64,000 bases of DNA from Alishewanella tabrizica (GCF_014652375.1 NZ_BMYR01000005.1:210759-274758), one strand, 5' to 3'. Positions 20,319 through 31,300 are shown, counted from the first letter of the stretch. Notes: generated from the sequence alone by a model not told the origin. Program-made: numbers and translations.

Positions 20319-20665
20319 ATTTTTATCGTCGGCTAGCGCGTTGGGGGCTCCCCTATAAGCATTATCTTGGTATGGTTGCCGCCGTTATTGCCATAACTTT
20401 TGTTTGGATGTTATTTAATGCGACAAGTGCAATCAGTGAGCAATGGTTGTTACCCTTATTGGTGCTCTTCACATTGTGCGTCTGGCTATGGCTAGTTGTT
20501 AGCCTGCTACATCAAGACAACCGGTCAAAGCTTGGTCGGATTAAAGGGATGCTGTATGCGATTTGGCAAAAATGTTTAGCCATTTTGCTTACAGCGATCT
20601 TGTTGGTATGGTCTTTTCTGTTTCTAAAAATGTTATCCGGTATAATACGTCATCTTTTTTTCTGA
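20312..20665 (+). CDS. Small membrane protein of unknown function
   Basis: 117 aa from ATG 20312, overlapping the previous stop. Three likely transmembrane segments: YLGMVAAVIAITFVWMLF, LLPLLVLFTLCVWLWLVVSLL and a C-terminal LAILLTAILLVWSFLFL. Basic residues at the N-terminus suggest a cytoplasmic start. Not recognised. It is translationally coupled to the gene before it and lies 18 bp before earP, so the three may form one operon. Confidence 0.6.
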   Translation: MLNFYRRLARWGLPYKHYLGMVAAVIAITFVWMLFNATSAISEQWLLPLLVLFTLCVWLWLVVSLLHQDNRSKLGRIKGMLYAIWQKCLAILLTAILLVWSFLFLKMLSGIIRHLFF

Positions 20666-20683
20666 TAAGTAAACGTGCTGTGT

Positions 20684-21838
20684 ATGGCAACCTCCCCGAT
20701 ACATTATGATATTTTTTGTGCAGTGGTCGATAATTTCGGCGATATCGGTATTTGTTGGCGGTTAAGCCGTCAGCTTGTTGCCGAGCATGGGATCCGGGTT
20801 AGACTGTGGGTAGACGATCTCGCGAGTTTTCAGCGCTTGTGCAATGAGATCGATCCGATGTTAGCCACCCAACAGATTGCGGGTGTGGATATTGTCTTAT
20901 GGCACAGTGCTATACCGTGGCCGACTATTACGCCGGGGCATGTGGTCATCGAAGCCTTGGCGTGCACTATTCCAGAAGCGTTTCAAGTACAAATGGCTAA
21001 GGCGAACAGAGCGCCTGTGTGGATTAATCTAGAATATTTATCTGCTGAGGCATGGATCGAGGGGTGTCATGGCTTAGCATCGCCGCATCCTCAATTGCCG
21101 TTAACAAAATATTTTTTCTTTCCGGGATTTACCGAGCAAAGTGGTGCCTTATTGCGCGAACAAGCGCTATTGCCTAGATTAAAAGCTTTTCAACACGATA
21201 AACCAGCACAGCAGCAATTCTGGCAACGTATTGGATTACCCCAAGCACTCGATTTTCAGCGTCGGATTTCGTTATTTGCTTATTCCCATGCGCAATTAGC
21301 CAGTTTATTTGCCTGCTGGCAGCAAGCCAGCACAACAACGCTCTGTATTATCCCGCTGGGGGATCTCGCCAAACAGGTGCAACAGCGTTATCCCGAGTTA
21401 ACGGTGCATTCTGTGGTTCAGGAGGGTCAGCTTACTTTGGCGCTTTTACCCTTTGTGCCGCAACCTGATTACGATTTGTTACTCAGTGCCTGCGATATTA
21501 ATTTTGTCCGTGGGGAGGATTCGATTATTCGTGCCCAATGGGCTGCTAAACCTTTTGTGTGGCAAATTTACCGGCAGGCCGAGCAAGCACATCTGGTGAA
21601 ACTTGATGCGTTTTTGGCACGTTACACTGCTGATTGGGAGGATGAACTGCGGCATACCATGATGAATTTTCATCATGCCTGGAATACTGAGCAATCGTTA
21701 ACGGCATTTTGGCAGCGGTTCGAGCACAATTTACCTGAGGTAACTAAAAAAAATCTATTATGGCGTAATAAGTTAGAAAGCCATGGAGATCTTGCTAGCA
21801 ACCTCGTGCGTTTTGTTGAAAAAAAAATTATAATATAG
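20684..21838 (+). CDS. earP: EF-P arginine rhamnosyltransferase EarP
   Basis: Transfers rhamnose from dTDP-rhamnose to a conserved arginine of EF-P, activating it for translation of polyproline stretches. 384 aa from ATG 20684 (a GTG at 20675 is possible; no clear ribosome site for either). The N-terminal [19 protein letters not shown] carries the catalytic Asp region. The C-terminal [21 protein letters not shown] holds the nucleotide-sugar motif. The efp gene follows after 35 bp and has the matching arginine acceptor, which confirms the pair. Confidence 0.94.
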   Translation: MATSPIHYDIFCAVVDNFGDIGICWRLSRQLVAEHGIRVRLWVDDLASFQRLCNEIDPMLATQQIAGVDIVLWHSAIPWPTITPGHVVIEALACTIPEAFQVQMAKANRAPVWINLEYLSAEAWIEGCHGLASPHPQLPLTKYFFFPGFTEQSGALLREQALLPRLKAFQHDKPAQQQFWQRIGLPQALDFQRRISLFAYSHAQLASLFACWQQASTTTLCIIPLGDLAKQVQQRYPELTVHSVVQEGQLTLALLPFVPQPDYDLLLSACDINFVRGEDSIIRAQWAAKPFVWQIYRQAEQAHLVKLDAFLARYTADWEDELRHTMMNFHHAWNTEQSLTAFWQRFEHNLPEVTKKNLLWRNKLESHGDLASNLVRFVEKKIII

Positions 21839-21873
21839 CGCAATTTTTCCTAACAAGAAGATATTCTAAAATG

Positions 21874-22431
21874 ATGAAGACAGCTCAAGAAGTTCGCGCC
21901 GGCCAAGTTATCATGGTTGGTAGTGAGGCCATGGTCGTGTTAAAAGCCGAGTTCAATAAATCGGGTCGTAATGCCGCCGTAGTAAAAATGAAAATGAAAA
22001 ACCTGCTAAATGGTCAAGGCATGGAAACGGTATACCGTGCGGATGACAAATTTGAGCAAGTTATGCTTGAAACCAAAGAAGTCACCTATTCTTATTTTGC
22101 TGATCCAATGTATGTGTTCATGGATGCAGAATACAATCAGTTTGAAATTGAAGCTGAATCAATGGGCGAAGCGTTAAAATACTTAGTCGATGGCATGGAA
22201 TGTTCGGTAGTGTTCTACAACGATCGTCCAATTTCTGTTGATTTACCGACTATTGTTGTGCGTACGGTGACCTATACTGAACCTGCTGCCCGTGGCGATA
22301 CTTCAGGTAAAGTAATGAAACCAGCCAAAATTGAAACTGGTTATGAGTTAATGGTACCGGCTTTTGTTGAAGAAGGTGACCGTATTGAAATCGATACGCG
22401 TACTGACGAGTACCGTAGCCGCGCAAAATAA
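21874..22431 (+). CDS. efp: Elongation factor P (arginine-type)
   Basis: tRNA-shaped factor that helps ribosomes past consecutive prolines. 185 aa counted from the second ATG (21874); the first ATG is at 21871. The KOW-like N-domain loop reads FNKSGRNAA, so the modified residue is Arg32 and not the lysine used by the EpmA/EpmB system. This agrees with earP next door. [17 protein letters not shown] and the end [11 protein letters not shown] are the standard domain II-III signature. Confidence 0.97.
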   Translation: MKTAQEVRAGQVIMVGSEAMVVLKAEFNKSGRNAAVVKMKMKNLLNGQGMETVYRADDKFEQVMLETKEVTYSYFADPMYVFMDAEYNQFEIEAESMGEALKYLVDGMECSVVFYNDRPISVDLPTIVVRTVTYTEPAARGDTSGKVMKPAKIETGYELMVPAFVEEGDRIEIDTRTDEYRSRAK

Positions 22432-22445
22432 GCGCATGCTCATTG

Positions 22446-22471
22446 AAAAAGGCGCGCAAGCGCCTTTTTTA
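22446..22471 (+). terminator. Terminator of earP-efp
   Basis: AAAAAGGCGC / GCGCCTTTTTT stem with a 4-nt loop 15 bp past efp. Confidence 0.88.
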
Positions 22472-22502
22472 CTTAATTTTGTTACACCTTGTGGAACCCT
22501 GC

Positions 22503-22964
22503 ATGACCAACAACGATATGTTACGCCGCTTACGCTACATTGTAGACTTTACTAACAGCCAAATGGCCGCAACCTTTGCCTTAGGTGGGCTAGAGGTTAG
22601 CCGTGAGCAAGTGATAGCGTGGTTGAGCAAAGAAGAAGATGTAGCATTTTTAGCATTAACGGATAGCGAGTTTGCACAATTCTTAAATGGTTTGATTATC
22701 AATAAGCGTGGCGTAAAAGATCAGGCTGAAGCGCCTATTGTTGAGACGCGGCTGAATAATAATATTATCTTACGTAAGCTTAAAATTGCCTTTACTTTAC
22801 GCGATGACGATTTTATCGATCTCCTCCAGTTGGCAGGTTTTCGATTGGGCAAAGCCGAACTTAGCGCATTCTTTCGTAAACCTGATCATCCGCATTATCG
22901 TGCGTGTCAGGCGCAGGTTTTGCGTAATGTACTAAAAGGGCTGCAATTAAAGCTACAACCGTAA
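22503..22964 (+). CDS. yehS: DUF1456 / YehS family protein
   Basis: 153 aa from ATG 22503, which matches the family start MTNNDMLRRLRYIVDFTN; the frame is open 60 bp further upstream through the efp terminator, which cannot be coding. Two repeated DUF1456 modules are visible, each starting with N-(D/N)-x-x-LR(R/K)L(R/K) (NNDMLRRLRYI and NNNIILRKLKIA). Cytosolic. Function unknown; widely conserved in gammaproteobacteria. Confidence 0.9.
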   Translation: MTNNDMLRRLRYIVDFTNSQMAATFALGGLEVSREQVIAWLSKEEDVAFLALTDSEFAQFLNGLIINKRGVKDQAEAPIVETRLNNNIILRKLKIAFTLRDDDFIDLLQLAGFRLGKAELSAFFRKPDHPHYRACQAQVLRNVLKGLQLKLQP

Positions 22965-23003
22965 ATACATTGTTTAACCCGTGTCGTTAGCTATCCTTGT
23001 TGC

Positions 23004-23663
23004 TTAGCGGCTCTGTACTAGTAAATCCGCAATGGTGATCTCGGCATGACTTTTTTTCAGTTGTGCCAAATAGAGCAGGGCACAGCTGTAGGCGTCTTCT
23101 AACGCATGATGTTGTGCACTTACCGGCAGTTTATAGCGTGCTAAACAATTGGGAAGTCGTAAAGCATCTTTTTTCATCACGATGCCCTGTTTTTGCATTC
23201 GATACCATTCAATATTTAAGGTATCAATAAAATGCATTTTTGGGACTTTGCCAAAATAGCGCTGAAAGGCGAGTTCTAAAAACGCGCGATCTAAGCGGCA
23301 ATGGTGTGCAATAAAATAATGTCCACTAAACTCTTGTAGCAAGAGTTGCAATACTTCACTCAGCTCACTGGCATCTTTTAAATCTTTGTCGTGTACACCA
23401 TGATAAATAGCGCTTTGACCGACACTGACCGGGGGCTTAATTAAAAAGTGTTGTGCCTGCGGTAATAGAATCTGCTGATCGACAATCGGTACCCATCCAA
23501 TGCTAACGATATGATCCTGTCTGGCATGTAAGCCGGTTGTTTCTAAATCGATGGCGAGATAGCGGCAGGTTCGCGCCGGCGTGGATAACGCCGGTGCCGT
23601 AATCGCATTAAAACGCTTAACGTCATCATACAGAGCGGGTTTTTTTTTAAGCCAGGCAAACAT
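23004..23663 (-). CDS. DnaQ-like 3'-5' exonuclease
   Basis: 219 aa DEDDh nuclease. Exo I is AIDLETTGL (Asp39, Glu41), Exo II is AHHCRLDRAF, Exo III is QHHALEDAYSCA with the His and Asp of the DEDDh type. It is a stand-alone proofreading-like domain without polymerase parts. The gene follows the CBS/DUF294 gene by 11 bp on the same strand, a pair seen in many gammaproteobacteria near acetate-type symporters. Its role in that pairing is unknown. Confidence 0.88.
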   Translation of the reverse strand: MFAWLKKKPALYDDVKRFNAITAPALSTPARTCRYLAIDLETTGLHARQDHIVSIGWVPIVDQQILLPQAQHFLIKPPVSVGQSAIYHGVHDKDLKDASELSEVLQLLLQEFSGHYFIAHHCRLDRAFLELAFQRYFGKVPKMHFIDTLNIEWYRMQKQGIVMKKDALRLPNCLARYKLPVSAQHHALEDAYSCALLYLAQLKKSHAEITIADLLVQSR

Positions 23664-23674
23664 GGGTACTTACC

Positions 23675-25495
23675 TTATACTTCTTTGCAAAAACGGTGTT
23701 TAATGGAAGATTGCGCATTATTAATAACCGCAAAGCTATCTTTTAGCTGGTGTCGTTGCAGGCCAGAGAGAATATTCGGATCTAATAAATTACTGGCGTC
23801 ATGCCCCTGATTGAGATCGTGAATATGTTTATCCCATCGTAGCTGCGCTAATACATCAAAGGCATCTGATAAATTTTGCGTTTCTTTGCTGTCAATCGCG
23901 CCTAGCAAGGCTAACTGTTGTAAGCGTTGCCGCGTATTGACCTCGGAGATCCCTTGGGCCAGCGCATAAATTCGCACAATATCCGTTATTAAACTGATGC
24001 CACGTTTTTTTAAATCAATACCTTTTTTCTGTTTTCCATCGTGTTCTAAAATAAAGTTGCGTAAAAAACTCAAAGGCGCGGTGCGTTGTAGCGTGCTTTG
24101 CGCGAGATGAAATAGAAATAATGCATTGTTGGTGCGGGCTAAGATATCGTGTTGTAAGGCGTTGAATAAGCCTTTTGAGCCTTCAACGGCACGCATATCA
24201 AAAAAAATACTGGCTTTTAAAATGGCTTCGGGTGTGGGGGAGGCGATCCATTTTGCAAACTTACCTGACCAACCTTTTAAGCTTAAACGAAGCTCGGGAT
24301 TAGATGCCATGATATTGCCAGGACACAGCGTAATGCCGCAGCGCGCTAAACCTTGGCAAACAAAATCAGCTAAAGCGCTAAAATAATCAGCAATATGTGC
24401 GGTAGGTTCGCGTTCCAGCAATAACGCATTGTCTTGATCGGCATTAATACTTTGATCCATCCGAGCTTGCGAGCCAAAGCACAACCAGGTAAATACACAG
24501 GGGGCTGGCCCTAATTCAACTTGTGCCAGTTTAATCAAACGCTGGGTGAGCGCATCGGTGATAGTGGTAATAATGTGTCCTGCCTCATGCGCAGGTACCT
24601 GTTGTTTACCTAATACCTGAGCTAAATTGGCAATCTGTAAGCTGCATTGCTCTAGGCCATCGACAGTCGTTTGCCGATGAATTTCGCCAATTAAATACAC
24701 TGGGTGATCTTGCTGCGAGCGAATAATATCGGTTGCAGTGATCATGCCAAAACTGCTGTCATTATCCATTACCGGCAGGTGATGGACATTAAAGCGGCTC
24801 ATTAATTGTACCGCTTCAAATATGTATGCATGCTTATCGATAGTATGCGGTTTAGGTGTCATGATCTGTTGTACCGGCGTTGCAGCCGGCAAATCGATGG
24901 CCAACACGCGGGTCCGCAAATCACGATCAGTGACTATCCCCGTTAAGCGCCCCTCTTGCTCAACCAAGAGTGATGAGACGCGTTTCTCCGTCATTAACTG
25001 TGCGGCTTGTTGCACAGTATGTTCGCCACTGATGGCAACTTTACGCGCTTGCACGACATCCGATACTTTAAGCGTAAAGCGTGAGCCTTGTTGTTCTTTA
25101 TATTGATGTAAGCGTCGGCCAAATAAGCGCTGAAAAAAGATATCAATATTCTTGTATTGATAACGTAATTGATGAAATTCTGCTGCGGGTAACCAATAAA
25201 GTAGACCATCTTCTTCACAGATAAGCTGATCCGCATCTGCTAATCCGGTTAATAAGAGTTGATAGCCATAAAAATCGCCTTCTTCCAACTTAGTCAGTAA
25301 TTGCTGTTTATCGCTGTAAAGGGCATAGATCCCTGTTCGAACAATTAATAATTGTTCTTTGCTGATATCTACTGCTTCGCCTTCCTGGCAATAGTAGACG
25401 CTCAGCTGTAGGGCCGTGTCAGCTTGTTGTGCACTACTTAATTGGTCAAACGGGATAGTTTGTGCCAAAAACTTACTGACTTCAGCGACTTCCAT
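23675..25495 (-). CDS. CBS-domain nucleotidyltransferase-like protein (DUF294)
   Basis: 606 aa, cytosolic. Order: cyclic-nucleotide-binding-like beta-roll (about 1-130), two CBS motifs (about 150-270; RVSSLLVEQEGRLTGIVTDRDLR and FNVHHLPVMDNDSSFGMITATDI), a DUF294 nucleotidyltransferase-like domain (GSQARMDQSINADQDNALL around 335-355), and a DUF294 C-terminal helical domain. Family members are thought to be signal-transduction proteins with an inferred GlnD-like transferase activity. AAGGA precedes ATG 25495. Sits in an apparent operon with the upstream membrane protein gene and the downstream exonuclease. Confidence 0.88.
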   Translation of the reverse strand: MEVAEVSKFLAQTIPFDQLSSAQQADTALQLSVYYCQEGEAVDISKEQLLIVRTGIYALYSDKQQLLTKLEEGDFYGYQLLLTGLADADQLICEEDGLLYWLPAAEFHQLRYQYKNIDIFFQRLFGRRLHQYKEQQGSRFTLKVSDVVQARKVAISGEHTVQQAAQLMTEKRVSSLLVEQEGRLTGIVTDRDLRTRVLAIDLPAATPVQQIMTPKPHTIDKHAYIFEAVQLMSRFNVHHLPVMDNDSSFGMITATDIIRSQQDHPVYLIGEIHRQTTVDGLEQCSLQIANLAQVLGKQQVPAHEAGHIITTITDALTQRLIKLAQVELGPAPCVFTWLCFGSQARMDQSINADQDNALLLEREPTAHIADYFSALADFVCQGLARCGITLCPGNIMASNPELRLSLKGWSGKFAKWIASPTPEAILKASIFFDMRAVEGSKGLFNALQHDILARTNNALFLFHLAQSTLQRTAPLSFLRNFILEHDGKQKKGIDLKKRGISLITDIVRIYALAQGISEVNTRQRLQQLALLGAIDSKETQNLSDAFDVLAQLRWDKHIHDLNQGHDASNLLDPNILSGLQRHQLKDSFAVINNAQSSIKHRFCKEV

Positions 25496-25504
25496 ATAAT
25501 ATCC

Positions 25505-26038
25505 TTACTCTTTCCCTGGCTGTTCTATGCAGATTAAGCGGTATAATTCGTCGTCTGCAGCTAACGGGTGCCAGCTGGCGTCTGGTTGGCTACCAGGTGC
25601 TGGGATAACCAGTTGCTCGGTAAAATCTGCTCTGGCAGGTGCCCCACAATGGATGACTTGGGTAATTTGGCGGGTACCCATACGCCGTTCAAAAAAATAC
25701 AAATTGACTAATACTAACTCTGGATTACGTTGATTCATTGCGGCATTTTTAATGTCGGCGGCAATAAAACGCATCGTTTGCGGAAAAATATAACTCCATG
25801 GACGCCAAGCAGCTTGTTCTTCAACGGCCCGAACAACGGCAACCCCTTCAGGTAAGCGACTGCTTTGATGTGGATACCAGTTGTATTCCATATAAATTTG
25901 AAAACCGAGCATGCCTGCGCCAGCGAAAACTGGAATCAGCCATTTAGGCAGTTTTTTTAGGGTCAGTGCACGCAACACGAGCGCGATACCGGCAGCCCCT
26001 AATCCCGCAGAAAATGTCCCAATTAATTCCCAAAACAT
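25505..26038 (-). CDS. Inner-membrane protein of unknown function
   Basis: 177 aa with two N-terminal transmembrane helices (about 5-25 and 34-50) and a periplasmic- or cytoplasm-facing soluble tail of ~120 residues containing WRPWSYIFPQTMRFIAADI. Not recognised by name. AGGA lies 7 nt before the start. It is the first of three minus-strand genes with DUF294 and the exonuclease (gaps of 9 and 11 bp), and follows the terminator of the symporter operon. Confidence 0.65.
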   Translation of the reverse strand: MFWELIGTFSAGLGAAGIALVLRALTLKKLPKWLIPVFAGAGMLGFQIYMEYNWYPHQSSRLPEGVAVVRAVEEQAAWRPWSYIFPQTMRFIAADIKNAAMNQRNPELVLVNLYFFERRMGTRQITQVIHCGAPARADFTEQLVIPAPGSQPDASWHPLAADDELYRLICIEQPGKE

Positions 26039-26049
26039 AATGTATTCCT

Positions 26050-26079
26050 AAAAATTCGGGCTTTCAGATGAAAGCCCGA
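26050..26079 (-). terminator. Terminator of the symporter operon
   Basis: TCGGGCTTTC / GAAAGCCCGA perfect 10-bp stem with a 4-nt loop; the plus-strand AAAAATT gives the U-run in the minus direction. It lies about 50 bp past the symporter stop. Confidence 0.85.
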
Positions 26080-26129
26080 GAGTACTTCAGTTCGACAACA
26101 TTATCTCACGTTCTGTTGCTTAGGATTGA

Positions 26130-27911
26130 TTAATGATCAACCGCAGCGCCAGCACCTTTAGGATAACGAACACTTTCTACTAACTCTTGGATCTCTTTTG
26201 GTGGCGGCGCGGTGACAGACGACACAGCAAACGCAACGATAAAGTTAATGATGGCACCCACAGCACCAAATGACAGTGGTGAAATACCATAGCCAGTTGA
26301 ACCAAATAACCAGTTTTCTGGTGTGTTTGGTAACATATTTGTGCCAGGAACAAAGAACCAACCCAAGTAAGTAAAGATGTAGACTAGGGTCACAACTAAA
26401 CCCACAATCATACCCGCGATCGCGCCTGTGCTATTTACGCGCTTAGAGAAGATACCCATCATCAGTGCAGGGAATAGCGTTGCTGCAGCGATACCAAAGG
26501 CTAAGGCAACCACCTGTGCGGCAAACCCGGGCGGATTTAGCCCCAGATACGTCGCTAACAAAATGGCACCTGCCATGGAGATCCGTGCGGCAAGCATTTC
26601 ACCCTTTTCAGAGATTTGTGGATTAATGGTTTTCTTAATTAAGTCGTGACTTATCGCTGATGATATCGCTAATAACAACCCTGCGGCGGTTGATAACGCG
26701 GCAGCGATACCACCTGCGGCAATTAAGCCGACAACCCAGCCTGGTAAGTTAGCAATTTCTGGGTTCGCTAACACTAAAATATCGTTGTTTACGGTCAACT
26801 CGTTACCCGCCCAACCCCGCGCTTCAGCGGTAGCCGCGAAGTTTGGTGATTCGTTGTATAACTGAATACGGCCGTCGTTATTTTTGTCAGTCCAGCTAAT
26901 TAACCCAGTTTGTTCCCAGTTTTTAATCCAATCTGGACGTTCAGCATAATCTAATGCAGCGGCAGTAGGGCCATCTGGATAAATGGTGGTTAATAAATTT
27001 AAACGTGCCATAGAGGCTACGGCTGGAGCAGTTAAATATAACAGGGCAATAAACACTAAGGTCCAGCCTGCTGACCAACGGGCATCAGCCACTTTAGGCA
27101 CCGTGAAGAAACGAATAATAACGTGGGGTAAACCGGCGGTACCAATCATTAATGATAAGGTAAACAATACCATGTTAAGTTTGTTATCAACGTCTGCTGT
27201 GTAATCTTGGAAACCCAATTCACGAACGATTTCATTAAGTTTAACTAACAGTGGCACGCCTGATTCAGTATGGGTGCTGAACATACCAAACATCGGAATA
27301 GGATTGTTTGTTAATTGCAGCGAAATAAACACGGCAGGGATAGTGTAAGCGATAATTAACACAACATATTGCGCAACTTGGGTGTACGTGATGCCCTTCA
27401 TACCGCCAAATACGGCATAAATAAACACAACGCCTGCAGCTATCCAAATACCCGCTGCAGAACTCACCTCTAAGAAACGTGAGAATGCAACGCCGGCACC
27501 CGTCATTTGCCCGATTACGTAAGTTACCGACATAATAATTAAGCAGACAACCGCTGTGATCCGCGCGCCGCGGCTGTAGAAACGATCACCGATAAAATCA
27601 GGTACAGTAAACTTACCAAATTTACGTAAGTAGGGCGCTAGTAACATAGCGAGTAATACGTAACCACCTGTCCAACCCATTAAAAATGTTGAATTGGCAT
27701 AACCCCCTGCCGCAATTAAGCCCGCCATTGAAATAAATGAAGCGGCCGACATCCAATCAGCTGCAGTTGCCATACCGTTAGTGATTGGGTTAACCCCACC
27801 ACCTGCAACGTAGAATTCTTTAGTAGAGCCCGCACGGGCCCATATAGCAATACCGATGTAGAGTGCAAATGATGCACCAACAAACAGCAAGTTTATTGCA
27901 AATTGACTCAT
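26130..27911 (-). CDS. Sodium:solute symporter, large subunit (VC_2705 subfamily)
   Basis: 593 aa, about 13-14 transmembrane helices of the SSS/ActP-like family. The subfamily is set by its partner, the DUF4212 protein 5 bp upstream. ADWMSAASFISMAG and the GRFRYSR-like region around DFIGDRFYSRGARITA are family marks, and a soluble insert of ~80 residues (about 320-400) interrupts the helices. Probable acetate or other short carboxylate uptake, inferred from its neighbours (CrbS-like kinase, acs); sequence alone does not prove the substrate. GAGGAG precedes the start. Confidence 0.9.
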   Translation of the reverse strand: MSQFAINLLFVGASFALYIGIAIWARAGSTKEFYVAGGGVNPITNGMATAADWMSAASFISMAGLIAAGGYANSTFLMGWTGGYVLLAMLLAPYLRKFGKFTVPDFIGDRFYSRGARITAVVCLIIMSVTYVIGQMTGAGVAFSRFLEVSSAAGIWIAAGVVFIYAVFGGMKGITYTQVAQYVVLIIAYTIPAVFISLQLTNNPIPMFGMFSTHTESGVPLLVKLNEIVRELGFQDYTADVDNKLNMVLFTLSLMIGTAGLPHVIIRFFTVPKVADARWSAGWTLVFIALLYLTAPAVASMARLNLLTTIYPDGPTAAALDYAERPDWIKNWEQTGLISWTDKNNDGRIQLYNESPNFAATAEARGWAGNELTVNNDILVLANPEIANLPGWVVGLIAAGGIAAALSTAAGLLLAISSAISHDLIKKTINPQISEKGEMLAARISMAGAILLATYLGLNPPGFAAQVVALAFGIAAATLFPALMMGIFSKRVNSTGAIAGMIVGLVVTLVYIFTYLGWFFVPGTNMLPNTPENWLFGSTGYGISPLSFGAVGAIINFIVAFAVSSVTAPPPKEIQELVESVRYPKGAGAAVDH

Positions 27912-27916
27912 GCCAA

Positions 27917-28177
27917 TTACTCCTCTACACCAAATTTCTTATCTAACTTATTCATCTTCCATGCATAAATGAAGATGATAGCGATAAAGGTAATTATCGA
28001 ACCTTGCTGTGCGAACCAGAAACCAAGATCCGTACCACCAACATTAATGCCTGCCAGCCAAGGTCGCAGTAATATTGCAAAGCCATACGATACTAATGCC
28101 CAGACGATCAGGCTTATTGTTATGTAGCGCAGGTTGGCGCTCCAATATGCGGCGGCATTCATGTTATGATCTGCCAT
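27917..28177 (-). CDS. Symporter small subunit, DUF4212
   Basis: 86 aa, two transmembrane helices (about 20-40 and 57-75) with a short loop. AAYWSANLRYITISLIVWALVSYG and WFAQQGSIITFIAIIFIYA are typical of the putative solute:sodium symporter small subunit. GGAG lies 8 nt upstream of the start. Co-transcribed with, and required to define, the VC_2705-type transporter. Divergent from the hybrid kinase gene. Confidence 0.9.
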   Translation of the reverse strand: MADHNMNAAAYWSANLRYITISLIVWALVSYGFAILLRPWLAGINVGGTDLGFWFAQQGSIITFIAIIFIYAWKMNKLDKKFGVEE

Positions 28178-28336
28178 AGTTGTGTCTCCTTTAATTTATT
28201 TTATTATCGAGCAATCCTAATCTAGCAGTCGCCAGCCAAGGCGCTAGCCCGACTTTAGTCGAAGGTCATAAGTCGATGATTGACATAACCGCCTTGTACA
28301 ACCACAGTTAACGTAAAATAAAGGATGGAGAACCCT

Positions 28337-31300
28337 GTGACTGCGTGGACCGTCGCCCTGTTGGCACTTTTATATGTAGGTGGATTATTCTGGATTGCGA
28401 ACTGGGGTGAGCGCCATGCTGATGATCGTCTTATACGAAAGTATGGGGGATTAATTTATAGCTTAGCCTTAGCGGTTTACTGTACGTCATGGACCTATTA
28501 TGGTGCAGTGGGTACCGCTGTGACCCGTGGCTGGGATTATATGGCGATTTATTTGGGGCCTATTCTGTTATTCGTGTTTGCTCAGCCATTTTTATTTAAA
28601 CTGCTTTATGTGTCCAAAAAGCAAAATGTCACCTCAATTGCCGACTTTATTTCTGCACGTTATGGTAAACGTCGAAATATCGCGACCCTTGCAGCCATTA
28701 TTTGTTTGATTGTTGTTGTACCTTACATTTCATTGCAGTTAAAGGCGGTAGCGGGATCTTATCAAGTGCTGTTAGGGGGCACTTTTGATGATAGCCCAGT
28801 AGTCTGGTATCAAGACAGTGCTTTGCTAAGTGCAATTGCCATGACTTTTTTTGCCATTTTATTTGGTACGCGTAAATTGCATCTTACCGAACAAAATCGT
28901 GGTGTTATGGTAGCGATCGCTTTCGAATCTGTGATCAAATTATTTGCCTTGCTCACTCTGGCAATTGCGGTTTATGTCTTTTTGTTAGATACCGATCAAT
29001 CTGTTTTACAGGCATTTGCTGCGCATTCAGGTGTACAGCAAGCCAAATTATCTACGCCCGGGTGGGTGGAGTTTACCACCAAGACAATTCTAGCAATGGT
29101 AGCGGTATTTATGCTGCCTCGGCAATTTCATGTCGCTTTTGTAGAAAATGTGTCTCATCATCATTTGCGACATGCGCGGCGCTGGTTTTCAGGCTATTTG
29201 GTTCTAGTAACCTTAGTGGTGATCCCTATTGCTGTGGCGGGGATGCAATTATTTCCAGCGATACTGTCAAAAGCCGACAGCTTTGTGCTGCTGATCCCTT
29301 CCAGTATGGAGTGGAACAGTTTAAGTGTTATCGTATTTATTGGCGGGTTTTCAGCCGCTACCTCAATGATTATTATTGCAACTTTGGCGCTTGCCACCAT
29401 GATCAGTAATGATGTGGTGATGCCAGGATTATTAAAATCGGCTAAGCAAAAAGGCATGTCGCATGATTACAGCCTGCTGATTTTACTGGTCAGACGAACC
29501 ATGATTGTTTTGGTGATGCTGCTATCGTATTTGTACTACAGTATTTTTGCCCGAAATTACGAGTTAGCTGAAACGGGGTTATTGGCCTTTGCTTTAACCA
29601 TCCAATTAGTTCCTGCTGTTGTTGGCGGCTTATATTGGCGCCGGGGGAATGCTTATGGCGTATATGCCGGATTAACGGTGGGCCTGATCTTATGGTTTTA
29701 TACACTAATGCTGCCGCAATTAGTCAATGCCGGTGTATTAAACAGCGACATCATGCAGCAAGGTTTATGGGGTATAAGCTGGTTACAGCCCACGGGGATG
29801 TTTGGGATCCATCTAGACTCGTTAAGTCACGGTGTCATTCTTTCGTTAGGTTTTAATATCTTATGCTATATCCTTGGTTCATTGCTTACTACGGTGAATT
29901 TGCAAGATCGATTACAAGCTGTAGCCTTTGTAAAACCTAATTTGCCCATAAAGCATCAAGATACCCCCGCGCGACGGATCCGTATTCATAACAGCGATTT
30001 AAAAATATTATTAGAGCGGTTTGTTGGTACACCGCGGGCAGCAGAATGTTTAGCCGAATTTGGTCGTAAACAACAACTGGCCTTGCAATTAGATGATTTA
30101 CCCAGTGTAGGCTTGGTTGAACATGTCGAGCGTGAATTAGCCGGGGTTATTGGCGCGTCTTCTGCCTCTGCCATGGTGAATGCAGTATTAGAAGGCCGAC
30201 AATTGGCGTTTGAAGATGTGGTAACCTTATTTGACGATACCACCCAAGCCATTCAATTCTCGCGAAAAATTTTGTTTTCTACCCTAGAACATTTAAGCCA
30301 AGGGGTTAGTGTTGTTGATCGGGATTTGAATTTAGTGGCGTGGAATAAAGCCTATTTAGAGATGTTTAATTACCCAGAAGGCATGATCCGAGTCGGGCGG
30401 CCGGTTGCTGATATTGTTAGGCTTAATGCTGAACGTGGGCTTTGTGGTCCCGGCGATCCCGATGAGCATGTAGAAAAGCGTACATCGCATATGCAAAACG
30501 GCACGGCTCACGTTTTTCAGCGAGTACGACCCGATGGCCGCGTAATTGAAATGCGCGGGAACCCCATACCTGGTGGCGGTTTTGTCACAAGTTTTACGGA
30601 TATTTCTGATCATGTTAATGCGGTGCAGGGCTTAGCTGAAGCGAAACAACATTTAGAAGATCGGGTGCAAGAACGTACGCAAACCATTTCTGAGATGAAT
30701 CAGGAATTATTAGCTGAAGTAGGGCGACGCCGACAAACGGAGCAGCAATTATTACAAGCAAAAGCCGAAGCTGAAGCCGCAAATGCGTCAAAAACACGTT
30801 TTTTAGCCTTAGCAAGCCATGATATTTTACAACCCTTAAATGCAGCACGTTTGTTTACTGCTGCCCTTGCCGGGATCCGTGAACAGCAACAACAATCGGC
30901 GATCTTGACGCAACTGGATAATTCGCTAAAAGCGTCAGAAGAGTTGATTTCAACCTTATTGGAAATAGCTAAGTTAGACGATGGAAAACTGCAGCCTAAT
31001 GTGCAACCGGTATCGTTAAAAGAACTGTTATTACAATTATCAGATGAATATAGCCTCGTTGCCAGTCAGAAAGGCTTAAAACTGACAGTTCAGAGCAGCT
31101 TATTTCACGTACAAACCGATAGCACATATTTACGGCGTATCTTACAAAATATGCTGTCAAATGCGATTAAATACACCAGTAAAGGGCGTATTTTGTTGGG
31201 ATGCCGCAAACGCGGCGATCAGGTGTTACTCCAAGTGTGGGATACAGGGCCTGGGATTAATGAGCCTGATTTACAACGCATTTTTGAAGATTTTTATCGA

